The position numbers and the translations under genes are program-made. Under the pieces are notes generated by a model, which saw nothing but the letters and a program-made list of their open reading frames with translations, made no database searches and had not been told where the DNA came from. From the NCBI GenBank assembly GCA_902497065.1, contig CABVDH010000018.1, positions 1 to 37,321 of the forward strand: 37,321 nucleotides of DNA, given 5' to 3'. Source of the DNA: an uncultured Collinsella sp. Its GTDB lineage: Bacteria; Actinomycetota; Coriobacteriia; Coriobacteriales; Coriobacteriaceae. This document shows, piece after piece, positions 14,611 to 23,015 of the stretch; positions within the stretch are counted from its first letter, which is position 1; each line of letters begins with the position of its first letter.

Positions 14611-16296
14611 ATGACTGTGGCGGAGTTCATTTATCAGATGTATCAGGCTCGTAAGGCCCATGGCGACAAGGTAATCCTTGACGACGTGACCCTGAGCTTC
14701 TACCCCGGTGCCAAGATCGGCGTCGTGGGTCCCAACGGCATGGGCAAGTCGACCCTGCTCAAGATCATGGCCGGCATCGAGGAGGTCTCCAACGGCGATG
14801 CCAGGCTCACCCCCGGCTACACCGTGGGCATCCTGCAGCAGGAGCCGCCGCTCGACGACGACAAGACCGTCATCGAGAACGTGCGCATGGCATTTGGCGA
14901 CATGATCGCCAAGGTCGATCGCTTCAATAAGATCGGCGAGGAGATGTGCGACCCGGATTGCGACATGGACGCCCTCATGGCCGAGATGGGAAAGCTCCAG
15001 GACGAGATCGACGCCGCCGACGGCTGGGATATCGATTCCAAGCTCGGCCAGGCCATGGACGCCCTGCAGCTGCCCGATTCCGACATGCCGGTCAACGTAC
15101 TTTCCGGCGGCGAGCGCCGTCGCGTGGCCCTGTGCAAGCTGCTGCTCGAGGCTCCCGACCTGCTGCTGCTCGACGAGCCCACGAACCACCTGGACGCCGA
15201 ATCGATCCTGTGGCTCGAGCACTTCCTGCACAACTACCAGGGCGCGGTGCTTGCCGTCACGCACGATCGCTACTTCCTGGATAACGTTGCCGAGTGGATC
15301 TGCGAGGTCGACCGCGGTCACCTTTATCCCTACAAGGGCAACTACTCCACGTATCTGGAGACCAAGGCCGCCCGTATCGAGGCGCAGGGCAACCGCGACG
15401 CCAAGCTCGCCAAGCGCATGGAGGCCGAGCTCGAGTGGGTACGCAGCTCGCCCAAGGCTCGCCAGGCCAAGAACAAGGCCCGTCTGGCTCGCTACGAGGA
15501 GATGGAGGCCGAGGCCCGCGCAAGCCAGAAGCTCGACTGGACCGACATCCGCATTCCCGTCGGACCGCGCCTGGGCAACAAGGTGCTCGAGGCCCATCAC
15601 CTGCATAAGGAGTTCGATGGCCGTGTGCTCATCGACGACCTATCATTCACCCTGCCGCGCAACGGCATCGTGGGCGTCATCGGCCCCAACGGTGTCGGTA
15701 AGACCACGCTGTTCAAGACGATTGTGGGTCTGGAGCCGCTTACTTCGGGCGAGCTCGAGGTGGGCGAGACCGTCAAGATTTCTTACGTCGACCAGAACCG
15801 TTCCGGCATCGACCCCGATAAGAACCTGTGGGAGGTCGTCTCGGACGGCCTGGACCACATGATGGTCGGCGAGACCGAGGTTCCGAGCCGTGCTTATGTG
15901 GCGAGCTTTGGCTTTAAGGGCCAGGACCAGCAGAAGCGCGCTGGCGTACTTTCCGGTGGCGAGCGCAACCGTCTGAACTTGGCGCTTACGCTCAAGCAGG
16001 GCGGCAACCTGCTGCTCCTCGACGAGCCCACGAACGACCTCGACGTCGAGACGCTCTCCTCGCTCGAAGCGGCGCTGCTCGAGTTCCCGGGCTGCTCGGT
16101 GGTCATTAGCCACGACCGTATGTTCCTGGACCGCGTCGCCACGCACATTCTGGCGTGGGAGGGCACCGACGAGAATCCGGGCAACTGGTATTGGTTCGAG
16201 GGCAACTTTGAGGCCTATCAAGCCAACCGTATCGAGCGCCTGGGCGAGGACGCAGCCCAGCCGCATCGTATCCACCGCAAGCTGACGCGCGACTAG
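14611..16296 (+). CDS. ettA: EttA-like ABC-F ATPase (translational throttle)
   Basis: 561 residues with two ABC ATPase domains and no membrane segments. Walker A motifs are GPNGMGKST (40-48) and GPNGVGKTT near 350. Signatures are LSGGERRR and LSGGERNR, and Walker B LLLLDEPTNHLD and LLLLDEPTNDLD. A charged P-site interaction linker rich in Lys, Arg and Glu lies near 245-310. Length and order match EttA (555 residues in E. coli), which binds the ribosomal E site and gates early elongation according to ADP/ATP level. Start ATG 14611 follows AAGGAGAA. A strong terminator follows the gene. Confidence 0.92.
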   Translation: MTVAEFIYQMYQARKAHGDKVILDDVTLSFYPGAKIGVVGPNGMGKSTLLKIMAGIEEVSNGDARLTPGYTVGILQQEPPLDDDKTVIENVRMAFGDMIAKVDRFNKIGEEMCDPDCDMDALMAEMGKLQDEIDAADGWDIDSKLGQAMDALQLPDSDMPVNVLSGGERRRVALCKLLLEAPDLLLLDEPTNHLDAESILWLEHFLHNYQGAVLAVTHDRYFLDNVAEWICEVDRGHLYPYKGNYSTYLETKAARIEAQGNRDAKLAKRMEAELEWVRSSPKARQAKNKARLARYEEMEAEARASQKLDWTDIRIPVGPRLGNKVLEAHHLHKEFDGRVLIDDLSFTLPRNGIVGVIGPNGVGKTTLFKTIVGLEPLTSGELEVGETVKISYVDQNRSGIDPDKNLWEVVSDGLDHMMVGETEVPSRAYVASFGFKGQDQQKRAGVLSGGERNRLNLALTLKQGGNLLLLDEPTNDLDVETLSSLEAALLEFPGCSVVISHDRMFLDRVATHILAWEGTDENPGNWYWFEGNFEAYQANRIERLGEDAAQPHRIHRKLTRD

Positions 16297-16305
16297 TAGC
16301 AAGTA

Positions 16306-16335
16306 GAAAGGCCGCCACCAAGGGCGGCCTTTCTT
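16306..16335 (+). terminator. Terminator of ettA
   Basis: A perfect 11-bp stem (16306-16316 with 16323-16333), 6-base loop, and T-rich 3' flank, 9 bases after the stop. Confidence 0.8.
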
Positions 16336-16576
16336 GTAGCGATTGCACTGCAGCTATGCCCTGGCTGCTGGTTTGATTCATAATCAAAGTCATCTCTTTG
16401 GGATTAAAGCCCGTTTTTGCTATGAGTGATTTTCTAATTCCGTTTAAAACGTAAAGACGCATTGGGTTGCAAGGACATAAGCAAATCGAATTGAAATATA
16501 ACCAGTGCTGTAACGTTAAAAAAAAGATTATAGAATAGGAGTACCTTATAAGTCGCTTCTCTAGAAAGAAGAACAT
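16336..16576. other. AT-rich intergenic stretch
   Basis: 240 bases with no convincing gene. The composition changes here from GC-rich to AT-rich. A palindrome TTTGATT-CAT-AATCAAA sits at 16372-16388. The promoter for the next gene should lie near 16490-16550, but no clear -35/-10 pair was found. Confidence 0.4.
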
Positions 16577-17704
16577 ATGCTTTCGCGTCGTCGTTTTCTG
16601 CAACTTGTCGCGTCTTCAATTGTCGCCTTAGCCGCACGTCCGAAAGAGGTTTTTGCTTCGACGGGCAATATTGATGGTGAGCAGATACAATTTACTTCTG
16701 AAATTGCGCAAGAGCTTGCCGATAAATATATAAAGGGACTCCTCGGCTATTCGTATACGCCTTCTGACCCTATTCCTTTTGTAGATGTTGATGGGTCCCC
16801 GCTTGGTTACATTGTTCCGGTTGTGACATCCAATAGAGCCGCGGGCTATTTGGTTTTAGATGCTTCAGATGATGAAATACTTACGGGATATCGTTTTGGA
16901 GACGGCTTAGTCAGCCCTATGGATCGGGGAGGAGATCTTGGTGTCGAGTCTTATTCGTTCAATAACCCAGTCGTAATGATCAATCCATTCGAATTCGGCG
17001 TGCAATCTTTGGACGGTTCAATAACAACAAATTGCGGAAGAACAATCCCGGCTGTTTCCATAGAAGGACGGCCTGTCGTTTTATCGAATAAACCCTCAAG
17101 CTGGAACGATGTTGTAATTTACGCAACTCAAATGCAGGATTACACAGTATCTGGATTTCGTTCCATTTCTCAGTTTATGTCATATGATGAAAGCGAGATT
17201 AAGAGGCTTACCGCCCACTATGCTTGTATGGTGACAGCTTTTTCGAACGTTGCGGAACTGTATGGCATTGCCAATTTATATAGCGACCCTTCGCAATATA
17301 TGCAGATATGGAATTACACCAATACCCATGCTCTTTCCGATGAAGAACAGACTGTTCCCGGCGTTGTTTTGGGTGGAACGCCGATATCAACCTGTGCAAC
17401 GGGGTTTACAAATTACTGCGCAAGCAGAGGAAGTACTCTTATCGCCCGCACTGTCTCCTCTCCGGCTGTCGCGAGCATTCAAAATGAGATTAACTCTAAT
17501 AGACCGAATGTTTTACATGCGAGTTTGTACAACGGATCAGCCCATTCTGTAACAGCGGAGGCTTACGCCACACTTACTGGTAAGAAAACTGGAGAGACAA
17601 GGCAGATGATTGGCATAGCGGACGGCTGGAATTCATCTTTATCCTTCCTGAAGTATGATCAGAGCTATTATGCGTGGACTTATGGAACGACTTTTTCGAA
17701 GTAG
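16577..17704 (+). CDS. Tat-exported papain-fold (C10/C39-like) protein
   Basis: 375 residues. The N-terminus S3-R4-R5-R6-F7-L8 followed by a hydrophobic stretch and VFA-ST near residue 27 is a Tat-type signal peptide. A region near 75-110 (GYLVLDASDDEILTGYRFG) resembles the propeptide of streptopain-type (C10) proteases. HYACMVTAFSNVAELYG (C217) and NGSAHSVTAEAY (H323) have the spacing and flanks of a papain-like Cys-His pair, with IADGWN (D349 or N352) as third member. It is likely a secreted cysteine protease or a relative acting on peptides outside the cell. The AT-rich codon use differs from ettA upstream, suggesting transfer. The exact family is uncertain. Confidence 0.65.
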   Translation: MLSRRRFLQLVASSIVALAARPKEVFASTGNIDGEQIQFTSEIAQELADKYIKGLLGYSYTPSDPIPFVDVDGSPLGYIVPVVTSNRAAGYLVLDASDDEILTGYRFGDGLVSPMDRGGDLGVESYSFNNPVVMINPFEFGVQSLDGSITTNCGRTIPAVSIEGRPVVLSNKPSSWNDVVIYATQMQDYTVSGFRSISQFMSYDESEIKRLTAHYACMVTAFSNVAELYGIANLYSDPSQYMQIWNYTNTHALSDEEQTVPGVVLGGTPISTCATGFTNYCASRGSTLIARTVSSPAVASIQNEINSNRPNVLHASLYNGSAHSVTAEAYATLTGKKTGETRQMIGIADGWNSSLSFLKYDQSYYAWTYGTTFSK

Positions 17705-18074
17705 GGCGATTCGTCTAGCTCTGTCTTTGGTGCTGATGGCTTCATTGGTGGGCTGTTCAACAAAGGAAGAGATATCGCGCGGAGGTTCCGGAGAAGTGAC
17801 TGCGACAGACTCAGGTTCATTAGAAATAGCTGGCGGGCATGCCGATGTGATGTTACAAGGAAAAGGCGTGCTTAGGTCGATTGATGCTGAAGACTCTGTC
17901 TGTTCAATAGAGGATTTGAAGACAGGTGAAACTGCATCGTACCGAGTTTCAGATAATGCTGCGAATATGATTGAGTCGATACCGACTGGAGCGCAGGTTT
18001 CTTTTAGATACTTTGCTCCGCAACTTGAGGATGAGCTTGCTTCTCTGGTGTCTATATGCACCGATGACAACTAA
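17682..18074 (+). CDS. Small lipoprotein overlapping the papain-like gene
   Basis: About 130 residues from the ATG at 17682; in-frame ATGs at 17655 and 17670 also exist. The signal ends in a lipobox LVGC with Cys25, so it should be anchored outside the membrane. The mature part is small, acidic and probably beta-rich (VTATDSGSLEIAGG, CSIEDLKTG, QVSFRYFAPQ), like an OB or sandwich fold, with no recognised domain. It overlaps the upstream gene by at least 23 bases in another frame, so translation is likely coupled. A surface-held inhibitor, chaperone or partner of the upstream protein is one inference. Confidence 0.65.
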   Translation: MERLFRSRAIRLALSLVLMASLVGCSTKEEISRGGSGEVTATDSGSLEIAGGHADVMLQGKGVLRSIDAEDSVCSIEDLKTGETASYRVSDNAANMIESIPTGAQVSFRYFAPQLEDELASLVSICTDDN

Positions 18075-18087
18075 AAGGCCTGAATTC

Positions 18088-18130
18088 AAACGGCCTCGGA
18101 TGGTCAATTGGCTATCCGAGGCCGTTTTTT
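18088..18130. terminator. Bidirectional terminator
   Basis: An 18-bp stem with two G-U pairs (18088-18105 with 18110-18127), AATT loop, T6 on the + strand. It serves the lipoprotein gene and the convergent - strand gene, whose stop lies at its edge. Confidence 0.8.
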
Positions 18131-19427
18131 ACTCGACCGGGGCTTCGACCTTGTCGATGGCCCAGGCGGCTCCGAGACCGCCGGTGGTGTTGCGGCGGAT
18201 GCGCACGGTAACCTCGCGGCGCTCGCCGGCCTGCGTGTAGCACAGGGGGAAGTTTGCGCGGTTTCGCGCGGCCTCGATGGTACCGCGCTCGCGGGCGATC
18301 CAGTAGTACTCGCCGACAATGCCGAGCGTGTCGGCGCCGTAGGGGAGATAGGTCGACAACTGGTGCAGAAGCGGGCCGGGGCAGAAGACCTCGGTTGCGA
18401 AATCGACGGGGAAGTCCTCAGGGATGGCGGGCGCTGCGGGTGCGGGGGTTGGGGCCGCTGCGGGTACCGAAGCCGGTGCCGGTGCGGGAACTTGGTCGCA
18501 AGTAGAGGTGGGCACGGATTCGATGACGGGTGCGGGCTCAGGCACCGGTTCCGGCTTAACTGCGGAATCTGCGGGCTTCACGGTGACGGGCGCGTCTACA
18601 GCTGCAGTTTCAAACTCAACCTGCATCGCGCTCTCATTCTCGACGCTCGACTTTGCCTCGATGGGCGTGGATGCCATAGTGGTGATGCCGGCGTTGGCGT
18701 TCTCGGGGTCATAGACGACCGTGAGCGAGATGGCGGGCTGCGGCGTCTCGGGCTTCGGCGTCGACTCGGTAGCGTCTTGATCGGCGGGCTGATCGTCCTC
18801 GGCCTCGTCGCTAAAGACATCACTGTTTTGGAACGAAGGCGTCTCGGGTTGGTCGGCGGTTTTTTCGGTTGTCGACTTGGGAGCTTCGTTGAGCTCCGCA
18901 GTGGCTTCCTGCTCGGATATGACTTCGGGATCAGTCGTGGCGGTGGTTTCGGTTTCGGCTTCTGCCGTTACCTCAATAGCGACTTCAATCTCTGCCTCGG
19001 GCTCGGATTCTGGCACGGCTTCAACCATGGCTTCAGGCTCGGGACGCTTAACGTGCTTGGGGCGCACGGCCTTGAGGTCCTTCTCGCCGCGCTTTTTCTT
19101 TTTGTAGGACTGCTTGGCTCCCTTGGCTGCCTTGGGCTTGTCCTCGCCCTTGGCAAGGGCGGCATCCCAGGCATCGTTGGCGATGACGGTGGCATACAGG
19201 CGACCGCCCTTAAAGACGGTCAGCTTAATGCAGTCGTCGAGCTCCTCGAGCAGCTCGCGCGTTGACTCGAAGCCCAGGTCATAAGCGGCCATGTCGCCCG
19301 CGGCGAGCGCCTCTTCGACCTGCGTCATAAACGTTTGCTTGCCGCATCCAATCGCATCGCGCAGCAGGCGATACAGATAGATGTGGTTGCCCAGCGATAG
19401 CGTGGGCCTAACTATTGTCTTGCTCAT
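18129..19427 (-). CDS. Protein with LOTUS/OST-HTH-like N-terminus, long disordered linker and unknown C-terminal domain
   Basis: 432 residues in three parts. Residues 8-90 (YLYRLLRDAIG..., AAYDLGFESTRELLEELDD, then a gly-turn and RLYATVI) follow the pattern of the OST-HTH/LOTUS RNA-binding domain, in which a YGFxSLxELL helix is typical. Residues about 95-340 are low complexity: a basic K/R patch, then long acidic and Pro/Ala/Glu-rich runs. Residues about 343-432 form a compact domain (FCPGPLLHQLSTYLPYGAD, REVTVRIRRN) that I do not recognise. The start at 19427 follows GAGGAG; an upstream ATG at 19466 is unlikely. No signal peptide or membrane segment. The LOTUS call is from pattern only. Confidence 0.65.
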   Translation of the reverse strand: MSKTIVRPTLSLGNHIYLYRLLRDAIGCGKQTFMTQVEEALAAGDMAAYDLGFESTRELLEELDDCIKLTVFKGGRLYATVIANDAWDAALAKGEDKPKAAKGAKQSYKKKKRGEKDLKAVRPKHVKRPEPEAMVEAVPESEPEAEIEVAIEVTAEAETETTATTDPEVISEQEATAELNEAPKSTTEKTADQPETPSFQNSDVFSDEAEDDQPADQDATESTPKPETPQPAISLTVVYDPENANAGITTMASTPIEAKSSVENESAMQVEFETAAVDAPVTVKPADSAVKPEPVPEPAPVIESVPTSTCDQVPAPAPASVPAAAPTPAPAAPAIPEDFPVDFATEVFCPGPLLHQLSTYLPYGADTLGIVGEYYWIARERGTIEAARNRANFPLCYTQAGERREVTVRIRRNTTGGLGAAWAIDKVEAPVE

Positions 19428-19439
19428 GGCAAATCTCCT

Positions 19440-19455
19440 CTTTACACACGTAAAG
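19440..19455. promoter_or_regulatory. Small palindrome next to the start of the LOTUS-like gene
   Basis: CTTTAC-ACAC-GTAAAG, a 6-bp inverted repeat just upstream of the ribosome site of the gene starting at 19427 (- strand). Possible operator; weak evidence. Confidence 0.25.
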
Positions 19456-19499
19456 TATCTTACCATCGCATAGCGTTTGCCATGGCGGCACCCAAGGCA

Positions 19500-19533
19500 A
19501 ACGGGCGCGAACCGCTATCGATTCGCGCCCGTT
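19500..19533 (-). terminator. Terminator-like hairpin of the gene at 19564-20526
   Basis: A perfect 12-bp stem (19500-19511 with 19522-19533) lies 30 bases beyond the stop on the - strand, with only a short T run after it. Confidence 0.6.
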
Positions 19534-19563
19534 GTACAGGTTGCCTATCTGGGGATGCAGCGC

Positions 19564-20526
19564 CTAGTTGCCCGATGCCGTGCCTTGGCTCGAGTTGTCA
19601 GATGCCGTGCCGGACGCGGTTCCGCTCGAGCTGTTCGAGCTGTTGGCGTTGCTGCTGTCTGCTGTGCCCGTTCCCGAAGCGGTGTCGCTCGTCTGGCCGC
19701 CCGTGCTTGGCTGCGAACCGTCAGTCGTTTGGCTTGAGTCGGTCGTGCCGGATGGCGTGCCACTGTTGGCCGTAGAGGAATCGGTGCCCTGCGATTGGTC
19801 TTGGGTGTTCGAGGACGAATTGGCAGAGGTGGAACTGTCTTGCGTGTCGTCCGTTTGCGTCTGCTGATCTTGAGACCGGGTGTTGTCATTTGCATCGCTC
19901 TCGGTCGTGCGCGACGAAAGGATTGGCTCGGGGCGCTCGCCCAGACCCTCACCGGCGGTGGTGATAAGGATGGCGCCGGCGCAGGCGATGACCGCGACGA
20001 TGGCGATGGCGATCGAGAAGATGATGACCTTCTTTTGCGTCTGGCTGCGCTCTGCCGCCGCCTTGGCGCGCAGGCTGTTGGGGGCGACACGCGCCGTGGT
20101 CGCGCGTCCCGCAACCTGGCGCATCTCCTGCGTGGTCGCGGCGCCACCTAGGTGCTCCTCGGCATCAAACTCAACGGGCTTATAGGCGCCGGCGGGGTAG
20201 TCGACGTCGGCGTGCGTACCTTTGAGGGCTTTGGCGCTGGCAGAGATAAAGTGGCGGTAGACCTGCGAGGACACAACGGTGATGACCGAGCTCACGGCGG
20301 CGCCAATTACTGAACCCGCGATACCGATCTTGGAGGCAAGTGCAACGCTCGTGGCGGCAGCTGCGGCGCCGGCGATGATCTGGGGAATGGAAATGTCGTC
20401 AAACAGGCCCTTTTTGGGCGCGATGGCCATGGTCTGTCCGATGGAATGGTTCTCGTGCACGCCGTTGTTGAGCGATGCCGGCGTCATGACGCGCGTGCGC
20501 GGCGCGTCGGTGTACTTGGTTGTCAT
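19564..20526 (-). CDS. Membrane protein with Ser/Thr/Gly-rich extracytoplasmic tail
   Basis: 320 residues. A hydrophobic, Ala/Gly-rich segment lies near 45-85 (IIAGAAAAATSVALAS, IGAAVSSVITVVSS) and a clear membrane helix near 175-195 (IIFSIAIAIVAVIACAGAILI) preceded by a Lys/Arg/Gln stretch. After about residue 200 the chain is almost entirely Ser, Thr, Asp, Gln, Gly and Asn, which looks like a disordered, possibly glycosylated or wall-spanning stalk. No sortase motif ends it. The start at 20526 follows GGGAGG. The N-terminal cytoplasmic part has no recognised domain. Confidence 0.75.
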   Translation of the reverse strand: MTTKYTDAPRTRVMTPASLNNGVHENHSIGQTMAIAPKKGLFDDISIPQIIAGAAAAATSVALASKIGIAGSVIGAAVSSVITVVSSQVYRHFISASAKALKGTHADVDYPAGAYKPVEFDAEEHLGGAATTQEMRQVAGRATTARVAPNSLRAKAAAERSQTQKKVIIFSIAIAIVAVIACAGAILITTAGEGLGERPEPILSSRTTESDANDNTRSQDQQTQTDDTQDSSTSANSSSNTQDQSQGTDSSTANSGTPSGTTDSSQTTDGSQPSTGGQTSDTASGTGTADSSNANSSNSSSGTASGTASDNSSQGTASGN

Positions 20527-20702
20527 ACGGGGTCCTCCCGGTGTAAATCTGCTTCGTTTCGTGTAGCCATCAGGGTACCCACCAGATGTGAATCGTACGT
20601 GACATTTAACAGATACCATCAACTCATCAAGGGGGGGCTTGCTGTCTTTGGTGCAATAGCTTGATGCTAAACTGGATTTACGATTGCGAGGTGGTTTACG
20701 TG

Positions 20703-20942
20703 ATGTACCCATATATGACATTCGAAGACGGTACCGAGGTCGTTCATTCTGACCTGATAACAGATGGGGATATCGAAAAGGTTATCGTGCATTTTGAACG
20801 ACCGACGGCAGAGGGCTTCGACTCCGCTCGTTGTGAGTTGCCTTCCTGTTCGTGGACTGACTGGGAAGGGCATTTTACTCAGAGTGAAAAACGAGCTTTC
20901 GAAGAGTGTTTGAGCAAATCATTTAGATTAGTTCGAGTTTAG
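20703..20942 (+). CDS. Small protein of unknown function
   Basis: 79 residues from ATG 20703, which follows GCGAGGTGG by 9 bases; an ATG at 20664 has no ribosome site. It contains YMTFEDGTEVVHSDL, then a strand-rich middle and SWTDWEGHFTQSEKRAFEECL near the C-terminus. It is acidic and has no signal or membrane segment. The pattern suggests a small alpha/beta domain. It is separated from the next gene by 79 bases and may or may not belong to its transcript. Confidence 0.65.
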   Translation: MYPYMTFEDGTEVVHSDLITDGDIEKVIVHFERPTAEGFDSARCELPSCSWTDWEGHFTQSEKRAFEECLSKSFRLVRV

Positions 20943-21021
20943 TTCGAATATAGAAGCCGAATGAGATGACCTAAAGCGTATGCATTTTTAGTATTAGATG
21001 CGTATGAAATGGAGGATGTGA

Positions 21022-21303
21022 ATGGATGAGCTAATAGACTTTAAAAAACGATTTCTCAAGAATGGCGAGCTGGTTTCAATTCCAAAAAAGGAAAGCTATA
21101 AAAGAATCATGCTGCTATGGGCCGTCTCTTTCTTTGAATTAAATACAAGTTATACGGAGCTTCAGGTTAATCGTGTGCTGTCACAGCTCTATCCTGATTA
21201 TGCCGTGTTGAGGCGGTACTTGGTTGATTATGGATTCCTATTAAGGGATGAACGAGGCCTGAAATACGAGGTTAATCGTGATGTTCACGGTATTGAGAGC
21301 TAG
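21022..21303 (+). CDS. DUF2087 domain protein
   Basis: 93 residues, a stand-alone DUF2087 domain: FKKRFLKNGELVSIPKKES, an ELNTSYTELQVNRVL helix pair, and DYAVLRRYLVDYGFLLRDE. DUF2087 is often found at the end of ArsR- or other HTH-type regulators and is thought to be a nucleic-acid or ligand-binding helical domain. A strong GGAGGATG ribosome site precedes the start. The 3' end overlaps the MFS transporter gene by 23 bases, tying it to the transporter and radical SAM genes as a possible regulator. Confidence 0.8.
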   Translation: MDELIDFKKRFLKNGELVSIPKKESYKRIMLLWAVSFFELNTSYTELQVNRVLSQLYPDYAVLRRYLVDYGFLLRDERGLKYEVNRDVHGIES

Positions 21304-22465
21304 CCATCCGGTTCGGGTCCTATATATTGCTAGAGGGATAAGCGAAATAGGCAATTGGTGTGCGAATATTGCTTTGCCAATGCTGATTTACGAGGTAACT
21401 CACGATGTTTCTGCAACTGCTTTGATGGTCTGCTGCAGATTTGCCCCCTCTCTGTTTTCAGTTGCGCTCGCGCAGCTGCCTCAGAAGATGGGTATCGGGA
21501 CACTGCAGGCCATGAGATTGGCAGACTTAATTCGCGCGGGATTATTCGTTTGCTATATTTTTGTTGATAGTAAATGGAGTATGTTTGCTATTACGTGCGC
21601 GGTATCGCTTTGCCGAACGGTTGAAATGCCCTGCTTTTACTCGTTGTTAAGAGCCAATACGAATAGTATCAATCGCGACGTAATTAATAATTCGTTTGGG
21701 TTTCTGCAGAATTTGATGATGGTTCTGGGGCCAGTTGCCGGCGGTTTTGTTGTCGCTCAATTTGGGGCGGAGGCTGTTCTTGCATTAGACGCGCTTTCTT
21801 TTGCCGCGTCGTTCTGGTTGCTGCGAGATGTTCCGTCGGTTATCGAGGTTAATGATAAAGAGGGGATAAGAAAAAATGAAAAAAACAGGACTGCATTTAG
21901 TGATCTTAGCGCGAAGCACTTGGCAATTGGTTTCCTATTAATCGATATTTCTAGTGGCGTGGCATTCGGCTCTCTGAATTCTCTTTTGCCAGCTATAGCG
22001 CAATTGCAATTTGACTCGTCATCGATACAATACGGATTCCTTCAGAGTAGTCTTACAATCGGACTGTTGTTCGGAAATACAATATATGGTCGTTTAATCA
22101 GTGGTTCCGATTGCGTTAAATCATATTGTTTTGTGACGTATCTTGCGCTCGGTGCGTATCTGGCGTTTGGCTATCGCTATGCGTCTGGGATATCGTTTAT
22201 TTTCCTTTTTATCGTCGGTGCCGGAAACGCCATTCAAGATGTGCTTCTCATAACATCGCTGCAGGATTTGGCGAGAGACGGATCTGAATCGATAAGCCTG
22301 TTTTCAATTAGGGAGTCTTTGCAATCGGTTGCTGTTGTTATTTCAACACTCCTTGTTTCGCTGTTCACGAGCATCGCGATGTTCTCAATTCTCGTTACAG
22401 GACTTGGTGTATTTTCAATTATGATGGTAGTTGTGTTTCAATTGAATTATTTGCGAAAGATGTGA
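21281..22465 (+). CDS. MFS transporter (MFS_3-type exporter)
   Basis: 394 residues with about 10-12 membrane helices and a central hydrophilic loop near 185-205. The N-terminus VLYIARGISEIGNW and the helix 4-5 region (NSFGFLQNLMMVLGPVAGG) fit the MFS_3 group that exports siderophores, macrolides and peptides. The ATG at 21281 is used; GTG 21278 is also possible. It overlaps DUF2087 and ends 7 bases before the B12-binding gene, so one transcript is likely. Export of a small modified peptide made by the next genes is the natural inference. The low GC content sets it apart from the housekeeping genes. Confidence 0.82.
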   Translation: MFTVLRASHPVRVLYIARGISEIGNWCANIALPMLIYEVTHDVSATALMVCCRFAPSLFSVALAQLPQKMGIGTLQAMRLADLIRAGLFVCYIFVDSKWSMFAITCAVSLCRTVEMPCFYSLLRANTNSINRDVINNSFGFLQNLMMVLGPVAGGFVVAQFGAEAVLALDALSFAASFWLLRDVPSVIEVNDKEGIRKNEKNRTAFSDLSAKHLAIGFLLIDISSGVAFGSLNSLLPAIAQLQFDSSSIQYGFLQSSLTIGLLFGNTIYGRLISGSDCVKSYCFVTYLALGAYLAFGYRYASGISFIFLFIVGAGNAIQDVLLITSLQDLARDGSESISLFSIRESLQSVAVVISTLLVSLFTSIAMFSILVTGLGVFSIMMVVVFQLNYLRKM

Positions 22466-22472
22466 CGTTGAT

Positions 22473-23015
22473 ATGCCTAAAACGCTTTTAGTATTTCCCC
22501 CAGGATGGAGTCCAGTGGGGCCGTATCTTGCCTTGCCTGTTTTGAAGTCATATCTTCAAGAGGTTGAACAATACAAAGTTGACATTGTTGACTTAAACGT
22601 GGAATTTTACGATGACCTCCTATCTTTTAGACATGTCGAAGAGTGCTGTAAAAGGTATCGGGAATCAAAGGATTCGTTTAGTTCGAATGTTCAATTAACA
22701 ATCGAGTTGATACAAAAGTCAGCACTTAATGTTGACGAAGCAAAAGATATTTTCAGATCAAAGAGATACTTTAATCTAAAAGAAAGACAATATGCTGAAA
22801 ACATTTTTAGAAATGCACTCTATATCATAAATCACGTCTCATATGGAGTTAAATACACGTTCAACTCCATAGATCTGCCCTATGATTATTATTCGACACC
22901 AGAAATAATGAAATCGCTTGCGGATACCTTGCATAATCCGTTTATTTCCTTCTATGAAACTGCCTTTCTTAAGCGTATTCAGAGGGAAAAAATCGAGTTT
23001 TTGGGATTTCGGTGA
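22473..23015 (+). pseudogene. N-terminal part of a B12-binding radical SAM protein (frame broken)
   Basis: 180 residues. It begins KTLLVFPPGWSPVGPYLALP, the first strand and loop of B12-binding domains in class B radical SAM enzymes, followed by VDIVDLNVEFYDDL. It ends KIEFLGFR then TGA, in the middle of the Rossmann-like fold. The family continues GFSVSG at this point, and SGCFQLISAV is found at once in the -1 frame, overlapping by GTGA. One extra T in GGATTTCGG would restore LGFSVSG. So this is either a single-base lesion or sequencing error, a programmed -1 shift, or two coupled polypeptides. A lesion or error is the simplest reading. Confidence 0.7.

Noticed and set aside
14452..15606. 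384-codon open frame on the - strand
   Set aside because: Antisense to ettA with leucine/valine-rich shadow sequence and no recognisable domain.
18108..19265. 385-codon open frame on the + strand, Gly/Leu-rich
   Set aside because: Complement of the low-complexity linker of the LOTUS-like gene; the - strand frame has a ribosome site, a proper start and a folded-looking N-terminus.
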